From Pseudoduganella umbonata (GTDB taxonomy: Bacteria; Pseudomonadota; Gammaproteobacteria; Burkholderiales; Burkholderiaceae_D): a stretch of DNA of 64,000 bases. The first letter of the stretch is position 1. The number at the start of each line of letters is the position of its first letter. The notes below the pieces were generated by a model. It was not told where the DNA came from and did no database searches. It worked only from the letters and a program-made list of their open reading frames with translations. The position numbers and the translations under genes are program-made. Where the stretch lies: contig NZ_JACHXS010000005.1 of the NCBI RefSeq assembly GCF_014192225.1, forward strand, positions 310,001 to 374,000, in the 5' to 3' direction. Below, in pieces: positions 50,069 to 59,686 of the stretch.

Positions 50069-52306
50069 ATGTTTTCCGATCGCGCAGCCAGTCCCGCCCC
50101 GCACCCGTTCCGCCAGCCGTCACGCAGGCGCGGCACCCGGCTGACGCTGCTGTGCGCGAGCCTGGCGGTGGCTTATCCGCTGGCGCTGCATGCGGCGGAA
50201 GCACCTGCAGCGGAAGCACCGGAAGCGGAAACCACGCTGCAAACCGTCACCGTGACCGGAACCGCCGACAACAACACGGAAAACACCGGCTCCCTCGCTA
50301 CCCGCAAGGCCAGCGTGATGAAGGGTTTCGAATCGATCCGCGATATCCCGCAACCGGTCACCGTGATCACCCGCCAGCTGCTGGACGACCGCAACCTGCT
50401 CGACCTGCATGACGTGCTGCAGAACACGCCGGGCGTGTCGGTCGACTACACCGACAGCGAACGCGTGTCGTACCACTCGCGCGGCTACCAGATCGATGCG
50501 CTGCAGGTGGACGGCATCACGTTCAGCCAGAGCGGTTCGGCCTTCGTGCAGCCGGATACGGCGGTGCTGGACCGCGTGGAAGTGCTGCGCGGCGCCTCGG
50601 GCATGCTGCGCGGCTCGGGCAACCCGTCGGCTACCGTGAACATGGTGCGCAAGCGCCCGACGCGGGAATTCCAGCTGTCCGGCGCGGCCACCGTGGGCCG
50701 CTGGGACCGCCATCGCGTGGAGGGCGACATCTCCGGTGCGCTGAATGCCACCGGCACGCTGCGCGCCCGCGCCGTGGTGGTGGCGGACGAGAAGGAATTC
50801 TTCCAGAAAGCCAAGCAGGAAAAGCGCGAAGTGCTGTACGGCGTGGTGGAATACGACCTGGCGCCGAAGACGACGATCACCGCCAGCCTGCAGCACACCG
50901 ACCTGGATGCCACCGGCGCCTGGGGCGGCATGCCGGGCAACCTCGACGGTTCGCCGCTGTACCTGCCGCGCGATACCTACCTGGGCGTGGACTGGAACCG
51001 CTGGAACCGCTACAACGACGAAGCGTTCGCCGAAGTCGAACATCGCTTCGACAACGGCTGGACGGCGAAGGCCAGCGTTGCCTGGGTGCACCTGGCCCTG
51101 AAGAACGGCGGCTTCAAGCAATCGTATTTCACGCGCGTTCCCGGCACCAATCCTTACCTGTTCAGCGTGGCCTCGGCACAGTACACGGGCGCCGAAAGCA
51201 CCCAGAAGGTGCTGAACCTGGTGGCCAACGGCCCGTTCACGCTGTTCGGCCGCAAGCACGAGCTGATCGTGGGCGGCGAAGCGCTGCGCACCGAATCGAT
51301 CGACAGCTGGGGCCAGGGCACCCTGTACCCGCAAGTGGTGGACATCCGCACCTTCGACCCGTACACCACGTATGCCGAACGCGACGTGGCGACGCCCGGC
51401 GGCGCCAATCCGAACTACACGCGCCAGAAGGGCGTGTTCGGCACGGCCCGCCTGTCCGTCACCGACCCGCTGTCGCTGCTGGTCGGCGGCCGCCTGTCGT
51501 GGTGGGAATACGAGGTGCCGCGCACCCCGGCCAGCAACTACAAGATCGAGCGCGAAGCCACGCCGTTCGCCGGCCTGGTGTACGACTTCAACCAGAACCT
51601 GAACGCCTACCTGAGCTATACGGAAATCTTCACGCCGCAAAATGCAAAGGACGTGAACGGCAATATCCTGCAGCCGATCCGCGGCGAGGACTACGAAGCC
51701 GGCGTGAAGGGCGATTTCTTCGGCGGCAGGCTGACGGCATCGGCCGGCATCTTCCACATCACCAACGAGGGCAAGGCGGTCGAGGATCCGACGTCGATCA
51801 ACCCGTGCACGCCGTACTACACCACCGGTTTCTGCCGCGTGGCCGGCGGCAAGACGCAAAGCAAGGGCTGGGAACTGGAAGTGGCCGGCGAGATCCTGCC
51901 GGGCTGGCAGGTGCAGGCGGGCTACACGAACACCCGCACCAAATACATCACCGACACCAGCAGCGCCAACACCGGCCTGCCGCTGCGCAGCATCGATCCG
52001 CGCCACAAGCTGAACCTGTTCTCCAGCTACCGCCTCGATGGCGTGCTGGCCGGCCTGACGGTGGGCGGCGGCGTGCGCTCGCAGGATGGCAGCTACGTGA
52101 CCGCCGGCGGCCTGACGGCGCGCCAGGGCGGCTACTCGATCTTCAACGCGATGGCGAGCTACAGGTTCAGCGAGCGCTACTCGGTGCAGCTGAACGTGGA
52201 CAACCTGTTCGACAAGACGTATTACAAGAAGTTCGCGCCGACCGGCATCAGCTACTACTACGGCGACCCGCGCTACGTCTCGCTGTCGCTGCGCGCCAGC
52301 CTGTAA
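50069..52306 (+). CDS. TonB-dependent siderophore receptor
   Basis: A 745-residue outer-membrane receptor. The signal peptide spans about 1-40 (TRLTLLCASLAVAYPLALHAAEA). A TonB box region (TLQTVTVTGTADN) and plug (QPVTVITRQLLDDRNLLDLHDVLQNTPGVSV, RGYQIDALQVDGI, VEVLRGASGMLRGSG) follow, then the barrel to the final YYYGDPRYVSLSLRASL. Plug features such as the RGYQIDALQVDG and GSGNPSATVNMVRKRPT segments are those of ferric catecholate or hydroxamate receptors (FhuE/FpvA-like). AGGAG precedes the ATG, and Fur half-sites lie just upstream. No siderophore biosynthesis genes are in the window, so xenosiderophore use is possible. Confidence 0.93.
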   Translation: MFSDRAASPAPHPFRQPSRRRGTRLTLLCASLAVAYPLALHAAEAPAAEAPEAETTLQTVTVTGTADNNTENTGSLATRKASVMKGFESIRDIPQPVTVITRQLLDDRNLLDLHDVLQNTPGVSVDYTDSERVSYHSRGYQIDALQVDGITFSQSGSAFVQPDTAVLDRVEVLRGASGMLRGSGNPSATVNMVRKRPTREFQLSGAATVGRWDRHRVEGDISGALNATGTLRARAVVVADEKEFFQKAKQEKREVLYGVVEYDLAPKTTITASLQHTDLDATGAWGGMPGNLDGSPLYLPRDTYLGVDWNRWNRYNDEAFAEVEHRFDNGWTAKASVAWVHLALKNGGFKQSYFTRVPGTNPYLFSVASAQYTGAESTQKVLNLVANGPFTLFGRKHELIVGGEALRTESIDSWGQGTLYPQVVDIRTFDPYTTYAERDVATPGGANPNYTRQKGVFGTARLSVTDPLSLLVGGRLSWWEYEVPRTPASNYKIEREATPFAGLVYDFNQNLNAYLSYTEIFTPQNAKDVNGNILQPIRGEDYEAGVKGDFFGGRLTASAGIFHITNEGKAVEDPTSINPCTPYYTTGFCRVAGGKTQSKGWELEVAGEILPGWQVQAGYTNTRTKYITDTSSANTGLPLRSIDPRHKLNLFSSYRLDGVLAGLTVGGGVRSQDGSYVTAGGLTARQGGYSIFNAMASYRFSERYSVQLNVDNLFDKTYYKKFAPTGISYYYGDPRYVSLSLRASL

Positions 52307-52330
52307 GGCGCAAGCTTCACAAAGGCTGGC

Positions 52331-53086
52331 TTACAGCCCCTGGCCGCCCGACACCTCGATGCGCTGGCCCGTCACCCAGCGGTTGCCGGGCGACAGCAGG
52401 CTGGCGATCATCGGTCCGATATCGTCGGCCACGCCGACCCGGCCCAGCGCCGTCATCTGCGCCAGCGTGCGGTTCAGGTCGGCATTGTCGCGCACCGCGC
52501 CACCGCCGAAATCGGTTTCGATCGCGCCCGGCGCCACCGTGTTGACGGCGATGCCGCGGCCGCCGAATTCCTTGGCCATGTACCGCGTCATCACTTCCAC
52601 CGCCCCCTTCATGGCCGCATAGGCGGCATAGCCGGGAAAGGTGATGCGCGTCAGCCCGGACGACAGATTGACGATCCGGCCGCCGTCGGCCAGCAGCGGC
52701 AGCAGCGCGCCGGTGAGGAAGAACACCCCCTTGAAATGGACGTCGACGAGGCGGTCGAACTGCGCTTCGGTGGTGTCGGCCAGCGGCGCGTATTCGCCGT
52801 GGCCGGCGTTGTTGACGAGGTGGTCGAACGTGTCGCGCTGCCACGTGTCGCGCAATGCGCCGTGCAGCGTTTCGGCAAAGGCCGGAAAGGATGCGGTGTC
52901 GCCGCTGTCGAGCCGGAACGCCAGCGCCTTGCGGCCCAGCGCTTCGATCTCGGCCACGACGGCCTGCGCATCCTCGGCGCGGCTCTGGTAAGTCAGGATG
53001 ACGTCGCCGCCGCCACGGGCGATGGCGAGGGCGGTGTTGCGGCCGAGGCCGCGGCTGGCGCCGGTAACGAGGGAAATCGTGGTCAT
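52331..53086 (-). CDS. SDR-family oxidoreductase
   Basis: A 251-residue SDR with TGASRGLG at 8-15, VNNAGHG at 91-97, LSSGL with the catalytic Ser and Y156-AAM-K160, ending VTGQRIEVSGGQGL. The substrate is unknown. It converges with the siderophore receptor and diverges from the AraC gene at 53229, a common pair in which the AraC-family protein activates the reductase gene. It is the fourth SDR of the window, and each SDR shows a different motif set. Confidence 0.9.
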   Translation of the reverse strand: MTTISLVTGASRGLGRNTALAIARGGGDVILTYQSRAEDAQAVVAEIEALGRKALAFRLDSGDTASFPAFAETLHGALRDTWQRDTFDHLVNNAGHGEYAPLADTTEAQFDRLVDVHFKGVFFLTGALLPLLADGGRIVNLSSGLTRITFPGYAAYAAMKGAVEVMTRYMAKEFGGRGIAVNTVAPGAIETDFGGGAVRDNADLNRTLAQMTALGRVGVADDIGPMIASLLSPGNRWVTGQRIEVSGGQGL

Positions 53087-53228
53087 GCTGGGCTCCTTGG
53101 ATGAATGCGTGGTGGGGAGCCGTCATGATGCGGCCGCGGGCACGGCGGGAATTTCCCGAAACCCCGCAGTTTTTGCCTGATCCTCCAAACGGCGGCGCAG
53201 CGCGCGGTTTTCGGGTTACGCTTGCTTC

Positions 53229-54116
53229 ATGACCAGCCTGCTCGACGCCGTACGCCGCTACGCCGACATCCACACCGATGCCGGCGGTCTCGGCACCTCC
53301 GCCATTCCCGGCCTGATGACCGTGCGCGCCTTCGCGCCCAGCGGCTTGCAGCATGCCATCGCCAGGCCGATCGTCTGCCTGGTGGTCCAGGGCAGCAAGA
53401 ACGTGGCGATGGGGACGACATCGGTCAATTTCAGTGCCGGCGAATCGTTGCTGATCACCGCGGATGTGCCGATCGTCAGCCAGATCACCCGGGCCAGCCT
53501 GGCCGCGCCCTACCTGTCGCTGGTACTGGAACTGGACCAGGCCCTGATCGCCGAACTGGGCGTGCAGATGGGCGCGGCGCCCGGCGAGACGCATGCGCCG
53601 CTGCGCGTCGACACCACCGATGCGGAAGTGGCGGATGCGGCGCTGCGGCTGCTGAACCTGCTGGACCGGCCCGCCGCCGTGCCGGTGCTGCATGCCCAGC
53701 TGGTGCGCGAACTGCATTACTGGCTGCTGGCGGGGCGGCACGGTGCCGCACTGCGGCGCCTTGGCTGGCCGAACGGGCCGGCGCAGCGCGTGGCGCGCGC
53801 GGTCGCGCTGCTGCGCAAGGATTTCGCCCGCACGCTGCCCGTCGAGCGGCTGGCGGACGTGGCGGGCATGAGTCCTTCCTCGTTCCACCAGCATTTCCGC
53901 GCGGTGACGTCACTGTCGCCGCTGCAATTCCAGAAGCAGCTCCGGCTGATCGAGGCGCGCCGGCTGATGCTGGCCGAAGGCGCCTCGGCCAGCAGTGCCG
54001 CCTTCGCGGTCGGCTATGAAAGCGTGCCGCAGTTTACGCGCGAATACGGACGGCTGTTCGGCACCACGCCGGTGCGCGACGCTCGGGCAGCCAGAGAGCG
54101 CCTGGCGACGGCATAG
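53229..54116 (+). CDS. AraC-family transcriptional regulator
   Basis: A 295-residue regulator with an N-terminal AraC_N-type domain (about 20-170; RPIVCLVVQGSKNVAMG, GESLLITADVPIVSQI) and two HTH motifs in the C-terminal 100 residues (LPVERLADVAGMSPSSFHQH and ASSAAFAVGYESVPQFTREY). The last helix contains the FTREYGRLFG signature. It is divergent from the SDR gene at 52331-53086 across 142 bases and likely controls it. The ligand is unknown. Confidence 0.9.
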   Translation: MTSLLDAVRRYADIHTDAGGLGTSAIPGLMTVRAFAPSGLQHAIARPIVCLVVQGSKNVAMGTTSVNFSAGESLLITADVPIVSQITRASLAAPYLSLVLELDQALIAELGVQMGAAPGETHAPLRVDTTDAEVADAALRLLNLLDRPAAVPVLHAQLVRELHYWLLAGRHGAALRRLGWPNGPAQRVARAVALLRKDFARTLPVERLADVAGMSPSSFHQHFRAVTSLSPLQFQKQLRLIEARRLMLAEGASASSAAFAVGYESVPQFTREYGRLFGTTPVRDARAARERLATA

Positions 54117-54281
54117 GGCAAGCCAGGGCTACGCAGGCGTGCGCCGCGAGCACGATTGGCGCGGCAATTGGTATTGCAGCCGGATTCGACATAGTATGGT
54201 CACTGCCGCGTATTTCCATCCATCGCATGCATTTTGCGCCGCCACCGGGCGCATCCACACATCCATCTTGGGCCGCCGACC

Positions 54282-54647
54282 ATGACGAGCGAACTCCCGC
54301 CACCGCCAGCCGCCGAGCCGGGCAAGCCGGAGCTCACGTTCGGCCAGCTCCTGTATCGCTTCCTGTTCTTCGACTGGCTGTTCCGCGACGTGAACGCGGC
54401 GCGCGACCTGTTCGAGCGCCATGCCGCGCGCCAGCACAACCAGCGCATGAGCCGTTACCTGCCGGTCTACCTGCGCCGCTGGTCGGTGCTGGCGGCCTTC
54501 GATTTCTGCCTGGGCATCCTGTTTGAAAAGGTGGTGCAGGCCACCTTGCTGTCGGCCTGGTTTTTCACGTGGTCGTGCGTGACGGTGACGGGCATGGTCG
54601 TCATCACGGTGGCCTGGCTGTTCCTCGCCTTCGCGCGCATGCCCTGA
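54282..54647 (+). CDS. Hypothetical membrane protein (121 aa)
   Basis: A 121-residue protein starting MTSELPPPPAAEPGKPELTF. It has a Pro-rich cytosolic head, an amphipathic LYRFLFFDWLFRDVNAARDL segment and two hydrophobic helices near the C-terminus (AFDFCLGILFEKVVQATLLSAW and CVTVTGMVVITVAWLFLAF). No family is recognised. The start is chosen at the first Met with the Pro-rich head; no strong ribosome site is visible. Confidence 0.6.
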   Translation: MTSELPPPPAAEPGKPELTFGQLLYRFLFFDWLFRDVNAARDLFERHAARQHNQRMSRYLPVYLRRWSVLAAFDFCLGILFEKVVQATLLSAWFFTWSCVTVTGMVVITVAWLFLAFARMP

Positions 54648-54704
54648 TTTACGGTCCGGTCGGGCCATGGTAGGTTAGCGCTCACGTCAACTCGTGGAGC
54701 AGCC

Positions 54705-56180
54705 ATGCGCGTCGATACCAGCGGCGTTTCCAGCAACGTTTCCAGCAACTTCGCGCACCGGACCCTCGTCAATGCCGCGCTGGCACTGGCCGGCGGCGTC
54801 GCCATGCGGCTGGCGTTCGGGCTGGAGCCGGTATGGTGGCTGGCCTGGATCGCCCCCGCACCGGTGCTGGTCGCCGCATTGCGCAGCGGTACCGCCACGG
54901 CGGGCCTGCTCGCGCTGCTGGCGGCATTGATTGCCACCACCGGCCTGTTTCCCTATTTCTCGCTGCTGATGCCCGTGCCGCCCGCGGTACTGGTGACCGT
55001 GCTGCTGGCGCTGGCATGGGTGCTGGTGATCATGCTGGCCCGGCGCGTGATGCTGGGCACCGGGTCGCCCTGGTCCGTGCTGGCCTACCCGCTGCTGTGG
55101 TGCGCGGTGGACACGCTGCTGGCGGCCCTGCACCCGGACGGCAACTGGAGCAGTGTCGGGTATTCACAGGCGGACTTCGCGCCGGCCGTGCAGATCGTGT
55201 CGGTCACGGGCATGGCCGGGCTGGTGTTCGCGGTATCGCTGGTACCGTCGGCGATCGCGCTCGCGGTAACGCGCGGCTGGCATGCGACAGGGGCGGTGCT
55301 GGGCTGCACGCTCGCGCTCACAGCCATCCTCTTTGCCTTCGGCTACACCCGCATTCCGGGCACGGCGCCTGCGGGAACGGAACAGATCGGCCTCGCGGCG
55401 ATCGACGATTTCATCGGCCCGCGCGTACCGGCGGCGCACGCCGCGCGCATCTGGTCGCAGTACGAGCGCCATGTGGACACGCTGGCCGCACAGGGTGCCC
55501 GCATCGTGGTACTGCCGGAGAAAATCGCGGTCGTGGCGCCGGCGGAAGCCGCCCGGCTGTCGGCACGGCTGTCCGCGCTGGCCGCCCGCCACCGGGTATG
55601 GCTGGCGGTGGGCATCGGCACCGACGACGCCGGCGTCAAGCGCAACCTGGCCTGGCTATTCGCGCCGGACGGCAAGCTCGATGCAAGCTATGCCAAGCAC
55701 CACATGGCACCGCCCGAGCGCGAATTCCTGCCCGGTGCGGAATACGACGTGCGCAGCATCGGCGGCACGCCGTACGGGCTGGCGATCTGCAAGGACATGC
55801 ACTTTGCCGGCATGGGCCGCGCGTACGGCCAGCGCCAGGCCCGGGCGATGCTGGTGCCGGCCTGGGATTTCAAGCTCGATGGGCATTATGCGGCGCGGCT
55901 GTCCGCGCTGCGTGGCGTGGAAAGCGGCTTTGCCATGGTGCGCGTGGCGCGCGACGGCCTGCTGACGGTGACCGATGCCTACGGCCGCGTCACCGCCGAA
56001 ACCCGGTCGGCAGCGCTGCCCGGCGCGACACTGCTGGCGGCCGTGCCGCTGGAACGCGTCGACACGCTGTATGCCGGCACCGGCGACTGGTTCGGCTGGC
56101 TGTGCACCGGCGCCGCGCTACTGATGCTGCTGCCGCGCCGCGGCCCGCTTTATGCGGGAAAGGAAAATCCCGCCGGATAG
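54705..56180 (+). CDS. Apolipoprotein N-acyltransferase-like protein
   Basis: A 491-residue protein with about seven TM helices followed by a periplasmic nitrilase domain (about 220-450) and a last C-terminal TM. The Lnt triad is present: Glu272 in VLPEKI, Lys331 in SYAKHHM and Cys362 in AICKDMHF. It lacks the long N-terminal signature of housekeeping Lnt and has a slightly different motif spacing. It therefore looks like a second, specialised Lnt, perhaps acylating another amine substrate. It is tail to tail with the DUF1993 gene, overlapping it by 31 bases. Its 5' neighbour is the small membrane protein gene. Confidence 0.83.
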   Translation: MRVDTSGVSSNVSSNFAHRTLVNAALALAGGVAMRLAFGLEPVWWLAWIAPAPVLVAALRSGTATAGLLALLAALIATTGLFPYFSLLMPVPPAVLVTVLLALAWVLVIMLARRVMLGTGSPWSVLAYPLLWCAVDTLLAALHPDGNWSSVGYSQADFAPAVQIVSVTGMAGLVFAVSLVPSAIALAVTRGWHATGAVLGCTLALTAILFAFGYTRIPGTAPAGTEQIGLAAIDDFIGPRVPAAHAARIWSQYERHVDTLAAQGARIVVLPEKIAVVAPAEAARLSARLSALAARHRVWLAVGIGTDDAGVKRNLAWLFAPDGKLDASYAKHHMAPPEREFLPGAEYDVRSIGGTPYGLAICKDMHFAGMGRAYGQRQARAMLVPAWDFKLDGHYAARLSALRGVESGFAMVRVARDGLLTVTDAYGRVTAETRSAALPGATLLAAVPLERVDTLYAGTGDWFGWLCTGAALLMLLPRRGPLYAGKENPAG

Positions 56181-56650
56181 GCGTGAAAGCCGTCGAAATC
56201 GCTTTTCCCCACCGGCACGCCGGCCTGCCGCGCAATCGCGTACACCATGCTGTAATGGAAAAAGAAGTTCGGCAGGCCGTACAGCAGGAAGTAATCCGGT
56301 CCGTTGAAACGCAGGTCGGCAAAACCGGCCACCGTGTCCACCTGGCGTGCGGCCGGATCGCCGAACGCTTCGGCGGGCAGCGTGGCCAGGTAGGCGGCCG
56401 TGCGCGCCAGCTCGCCACGCACGCCTTCCAGCGTGAAATCGTCGCCCTGGAACGAGACGATGGCGCGGCCCGCCAGCGGGCAACTGACGCGCAGCGCGAA
56501 GCCGATCGCGGTGCGCGCCTGCTGCAGCAGCGGCGCCATGTCCGGATGCAGCCGGTTTGCGGCCACGGCCGGGTCGGTTGCCGCGACGCGTTGCAGCAGC
56601 GTGTCCAGCCGCTCCAGGTAATGCAGGAAAACACGGGATGGCACGGTCAT
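56150..56650 (-). CDS. DUF1993 family protein
   Basis: A 166-residue protein of the DUF1993 family. The pattern LDTLLQRVAA, ADMAPLLQQARTA-like text (HPDMAPLLQQARTAIGF), RGELARTAAYLATL and the C-terminal NFFFHYSMVYAIARQAGVPVGKSDFDG are typical. The family is predicted to be a four-helix, DinB-like fold with possible metal binding, but the function is unknown. It is convergent with the Lnt-like gene, sharing 31 bases of coding sequence. Confidence 0.85.
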   Translation of the reverse strand: MTVPSRVFLHYLERLDTLLQRVAATDPAVAANRLHPDMAPLLQQARTAIGFALRVSCPLAGRAIVSFQGDDFTLEGVRGELARTAAYLATLPAEAFGDPAARQVDTVAGFADLRFNGPDYFLLYGLPNFFFHYSMVYAIARQAGVPVGKSDFDGFHAYPAGFSFPA

Positions 56651-56758
56651 GCGGCGGCTCCTGTCGGCTGATGGGCGATGACGGCCATCATAGTCTATAC
56701 TTTACGGCCGATACCGCTCACCGGTACCACTTACCGACACACGCACCGCCGGGCCACC

Positions 56759-57112
56759 ATGCGTCGCTGGATCCTCATCATGCTGCTGCTGATCTACCCG
56801 TTCCAGGCCGCCCTGGCGATGGCGGACCGCTGCTGCCTGACGACGCCGCAAGGCGTGACGCACCATGCGGCGGCAGCGCAGCCCACCGCGCCATCCGCCG
56901 CCATGACGGCCGACGACCACGGCAGCGCCAGCGATCCCCATTGCGCCGCCTGCGTGTTCGTGCACACGATCAGTTTTCCACCGTCCATCGCCTTGCTTCC
57001 GGCCGTGCACGATTCCGGGCCCGCATCCTCTCCCGCCAGCCACTGGCTGACTTCGCACAGCCCCGGCCGCCCCGAACGGCCGCAGTGGCAGCCTGACGCC
57101 GCCGTCCAGTAG
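56759..57112 (+). CDS. CzcI-like small exported protein of metal-efflux operon
   Basis: A 117-residue protein. The signal-like helix MRRWILIMLLLIYPFQAALAMA is followed by Cys pairs in DRCCLT and HCAACVF and a His-containing low-complexity tail (HAAAA, SHWLTSHSPG). Its position directly before czcC, small size and metal-ligand pattern match CzcI or a copper/zinc operon leader protein. It could sense or buffer metal in the periplasm. The gap to the next gene is 47 bases. Confidence 0.65.
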   Translation: MRRWILIMLLLIYPFQAALAMADRCCLTTPQGVTHHAAAAQPTAPSAAMTADDHGSASDPHCAACVFVHTISFPPSIALLPAVHDSGPASSPASHWLTSHSPGRPERPQWQPDAAVQ

Positions 57113-57159
57113 CGCAGGCCTTCGGCACGCCTGATCCGATTCCAACATCAGGAGCATCC

Positions 57160-58401
57160 ATGTTCATCCAGTCCGGACGACGATTCGTCCCGGCCGTGGT
57201 GCTGGCCCTCGCCTGCGGCATTGCCGCGGCGCAGGTGACCGCCACGGCCATTCCGCTCGACCTGCCGGCCGCCATCGCGCTGGCCGCCGAGCGCCATCCC
57301 GCCCTGCGTGCCGCGGCCCACGAGGCCAGCGCCAGCGCGGCCGCCGTCGAGCAGGCCGGCCGCCTCCCCAATCCCGAGCTGGCCTGGCTGCGCGAAGGCC
57401 ACCGCGCCGGCGCCAGGACCACCACCGTGCAGGTCAACCAGCCGCTCGAACTGGGCGGCAAGAGACAAGCCCGCATCGCCGTCGCACAGGGCGCCTCCGA
57501 GCTCGCCACCAGCGATCTTGCGCTGCGCCGGCAGGCATTGCGGGCCGACGTCATCGACGCCTTCCATACCACGCTGATCGCCCAGGAACGCGTGCAGCTA
57601 GCCCAGGCCACGGTGGCACTGGCCGGCACGGGCCTGAAAGCCGTCGATGGCCGGGTCGCGGCCGGCAAGGTCTCGCCGGTGGAGGCCAGCAAGGCGCGGG
57701 TGGCGCAAGCCGATGCCCGCGTCGAGCTCGAGCGCGCCACGGCGGACCTGGCGATCGCCCGCAATGCGCTGGGAGGGCTGGTCGGCGAGCCGCTCGACGC
57801 GCGCGCGCTGGCCGGCGGCACCGTCGACGCGCTGCCGCCGGTCGAACCGCTGGCGGCACTGCTGCGGCGTGCGGCCGGCGCGCTGTCCGTACGCCGTGCG
57901 CGCCAGCAGCTGACGTACCGGCAGGCGCAGGCCGATGCGGAACGCGCGGCCCGCGTGCCGGACGTCACGCTCACCATCGGCAGCCAGCGCGACGACCAGC
58001 TGGCGCAGCGCCAGGCCGTGGTCGGGCTGGCCATCCCGCTGCCGCTGTTCGACCGCAACGGCGCCAACCTGGCCGCGGCCATCGCCCGGTCGGACGGCGC
58101 GCGGGCGGACCTGGAAGCGGCCGAACTGGCGGCGCGTACCGGCCTCACGGCCGCCCACCTGCGCTATGCCCAGGCGCGTGGCGAAGCGCTGCTGCTGGAG
58201 CACGAGGTGGTGCCCGAAGCCCGTTCCGTGCATGAGCTGACCTTGAAAGGCTTCGAGTACGGCAAGTTCGCCTTCCTCGACGTGCTCGATGCCCAGCGCA
58301 CGTATTTCCAGGCCCGTGCCCGCCAGTGGCAGGCCATGCTCGACGCGTGGCGCGCCCACGCCGAGATCGAACGCCTGGCCGGCCCCGCACAACCCGATTG
58401 A
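57160..58401 (+). CDS. czcC: CzcC-like outer-membrane efflux protein
   Basis: A 413-residue TolC-family outer-membrane factor with a signal peptide (about 1-25) and two outer-membrane-efflux repeats (about 35-220 and 235-405) rich in long helices (RVQLAQATVALAGTGLKAVDGRVAAGKVSPVEASKARVAQADARVELER). The terminal FEYGKFAFLDVLDAQRTYFQARARQWQ motif is typical of CzcC/CusC. It forms the outer channel of the tripartite pump with the downstream CzcB and CzcA. It is separated from CzcB by 10 bases. Confidence 0.9.
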   Translation: MFIQSGRRFVPAVVLALACGIAAAQVTATAIPLDLPAAIALAAERHPALRAAAHEASASAAAVEQAGRLPNPELAWLREGHRAGARTTTVQVNQPLELGGKRQARIAVAQGASELATSDLALRRQALRADVIDAFHTTLIAQERVQLAQATVALAGTGLKAVDGRVAAGKVSPVEASKARVAQADARVELERATADLAIARNALGGLVGEPLDARALAGGTVDALPPVEPLAALLRRAAGALSVRRARQQLTYRQAQADAERAARVPDVTLTIGSQRDDQLAQRQAVVGLAIPLPLFDRNGANLAAAIARSDGARADLEAAELAARTGLTAAHLRYAQARGEALLLEHEVVPEARSVHELTLKGFEYGKFAFLDVLDAQRTYFQARARQWQAMLDAWRAHAEIERLAGPAQPD

Positions 58402-58411
58402 AGAGACGAAC

Positions 58412-59677
58412 ATGACGAAAAAACAGAAGTTGACGATCGCGCTGATGTGCGTGGCCGCCGCGCTGCTGGCGGCCCTGATGCTGTGGCGGCAGCCGGCCGG
58501 CACCGGACCGCACGGGCATGACGACCATGAGGAACATGGCCAGCACCAGGAAGATGGCAAGCGAGACGGCAAGCAGGACGGCCAGCACGAGGAACACGAG
58601 GATTCCCACGGCCACGACGACCGCCACGCCGAGGATGCCCCGCCGGCCGCCGCGACCGATGCGGTCGCCATGACCGACGCGCAGATCAAGGCCAACGGCA
58701 TCGCCATCGACACCGCGCAGGCGGCCGCCATCCGCGAAACGCTGCACCTGCCGGCGCAGGTACGGGCCGATGCGGAGCGCACCGTGGCTGTTGCGGCACC
58801 GGCGCGCGGCATGGTGCAGACGGTGCACGTGTCGCCCGGCAGCGTGGTGCGCAAGGGCGACAGCCTGGTGACGCTGCAAAGCCCGGAAGTGGCGCAGTGG
58901 CGCGCCGAAGCCGCCGCCGCCGCGCAGCGCCTGCAACTGGCACGCACGGTGGCCGAACGCGAACGCAAGTTGTGGGACGAACGCATCTCGGCGCGGCAGG
59001 ATCTCGACATCGCGCTGGCCGCGGTGGGCGAGGCCCAGGTGCAGGCCGATGCGGCGCGCCAGCGCCTGGCGGCGTTCGGCATCGCCGCGTCGGGCGGCGC
59101 CACCGTCACCGTCCGCGCGCCATTGTCCGGCGTGGTGACCGACCGGCCCGCCGTTGCCGGCATGGCGTCGGACGGCACGCAGCCGCTGTTGACGATCGCG
59201 GACCTGGGCAAGGTATGGATCGAGGCGGCGGTGCCGTCCGGCAGCCTGGCGCAGGTGGAAACCGGCATGCCGGCCACCGTGACCGCCACCGCGCTGGCTG
59301 AAGCGGTGCAGGGCACCGTGTCGTTCGTCGGCCCGGTGCTGGGCGAAACCACGCGGATGGCGACCGCGCGCATCACGCTGGACAACCCCGGCATGCGGCT
59401 GCGGCCCGGCATGCTGGCCACCGTCGACCTGCTGGGGCCGAAGGGCGATGCGGCCGTCTCCGTGGCGGCCGACGCGGTGCAGACGATCCACGAACGCAGC
59501 GTGGTGTTCGTGCGCACGGCGGGCGGCTTCGAGGCGCGCACCGTCAGCGTCGGGCGCTCGGATGGCCGGCGCACGGAGATCGTCAAGGGGCTGGCCGCGG
59601 GCACGCGCCATGCCGCGGCCGGCAGCTACCTGCTGAAGGCCGACCTGGGCAAGGCCGAAGCCGAGCACGATCACTAA
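58412..59677 (+). CDS. czcB: CzcB-like periplasmic adaptor with His-rich N-terminal region
   Basis: A 421-residue membrane fusion protein. An N-terminal TM (about 8-26) is followed by a long His/Asp/Glu-rich segment (residues 33-75; repeats such as HGHDDHEEHGQHQED and HEEHEDSHGHDDRH) that is probably a metal-binding loop. Then come the adaptor domains with a lipoyl/coiled-coil region (VRKGDSLVTLQSPEVAQWRAEAA) and a final beta domain. It ends in EAEHDH. It connects CzcA to CzcC and may capture metal in the periplasm. AGAGACGAAC lies before the ATG. Confidence 0.9.
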   Translation: MTKKQKLTIALMCVAAALLAALMLWRQPAGTGPHGHDDHEEHGQHQEDGKRDGKQDGQHEEHEDSHGHDDRHAEDAPPAAATDAVAMTDAQIKANGIAIDTAQAAAIRETLHLPAQVRADAERTVAVAAPARGMVQTVHVSPGSVVRKGDSLVTLQSPEVAQWRAEAAAAAQRLQLARTVAERERKLWDERISARQDLDIALAAVGEAQVQADAARQRLAAFGIAASGGATVTVRAPLSGVVTDRPAVAGMASDGTQPLLTIADLGKVWIEAAVPSGSLAQVETGMPATVTATALAEAVQGTVSFVGPVLGETTRMATARITLDNPGMRLRPGMLATVDLLGPKGDAAVSVAADAVQTIHERSVVFVRTAGGFEARTVSVGRSDGRRTEIVKGLAAGTRHAAAGSYLLKADLGKAEAEHDH

Positions 59678-59686
59678 GGGGCCGCC

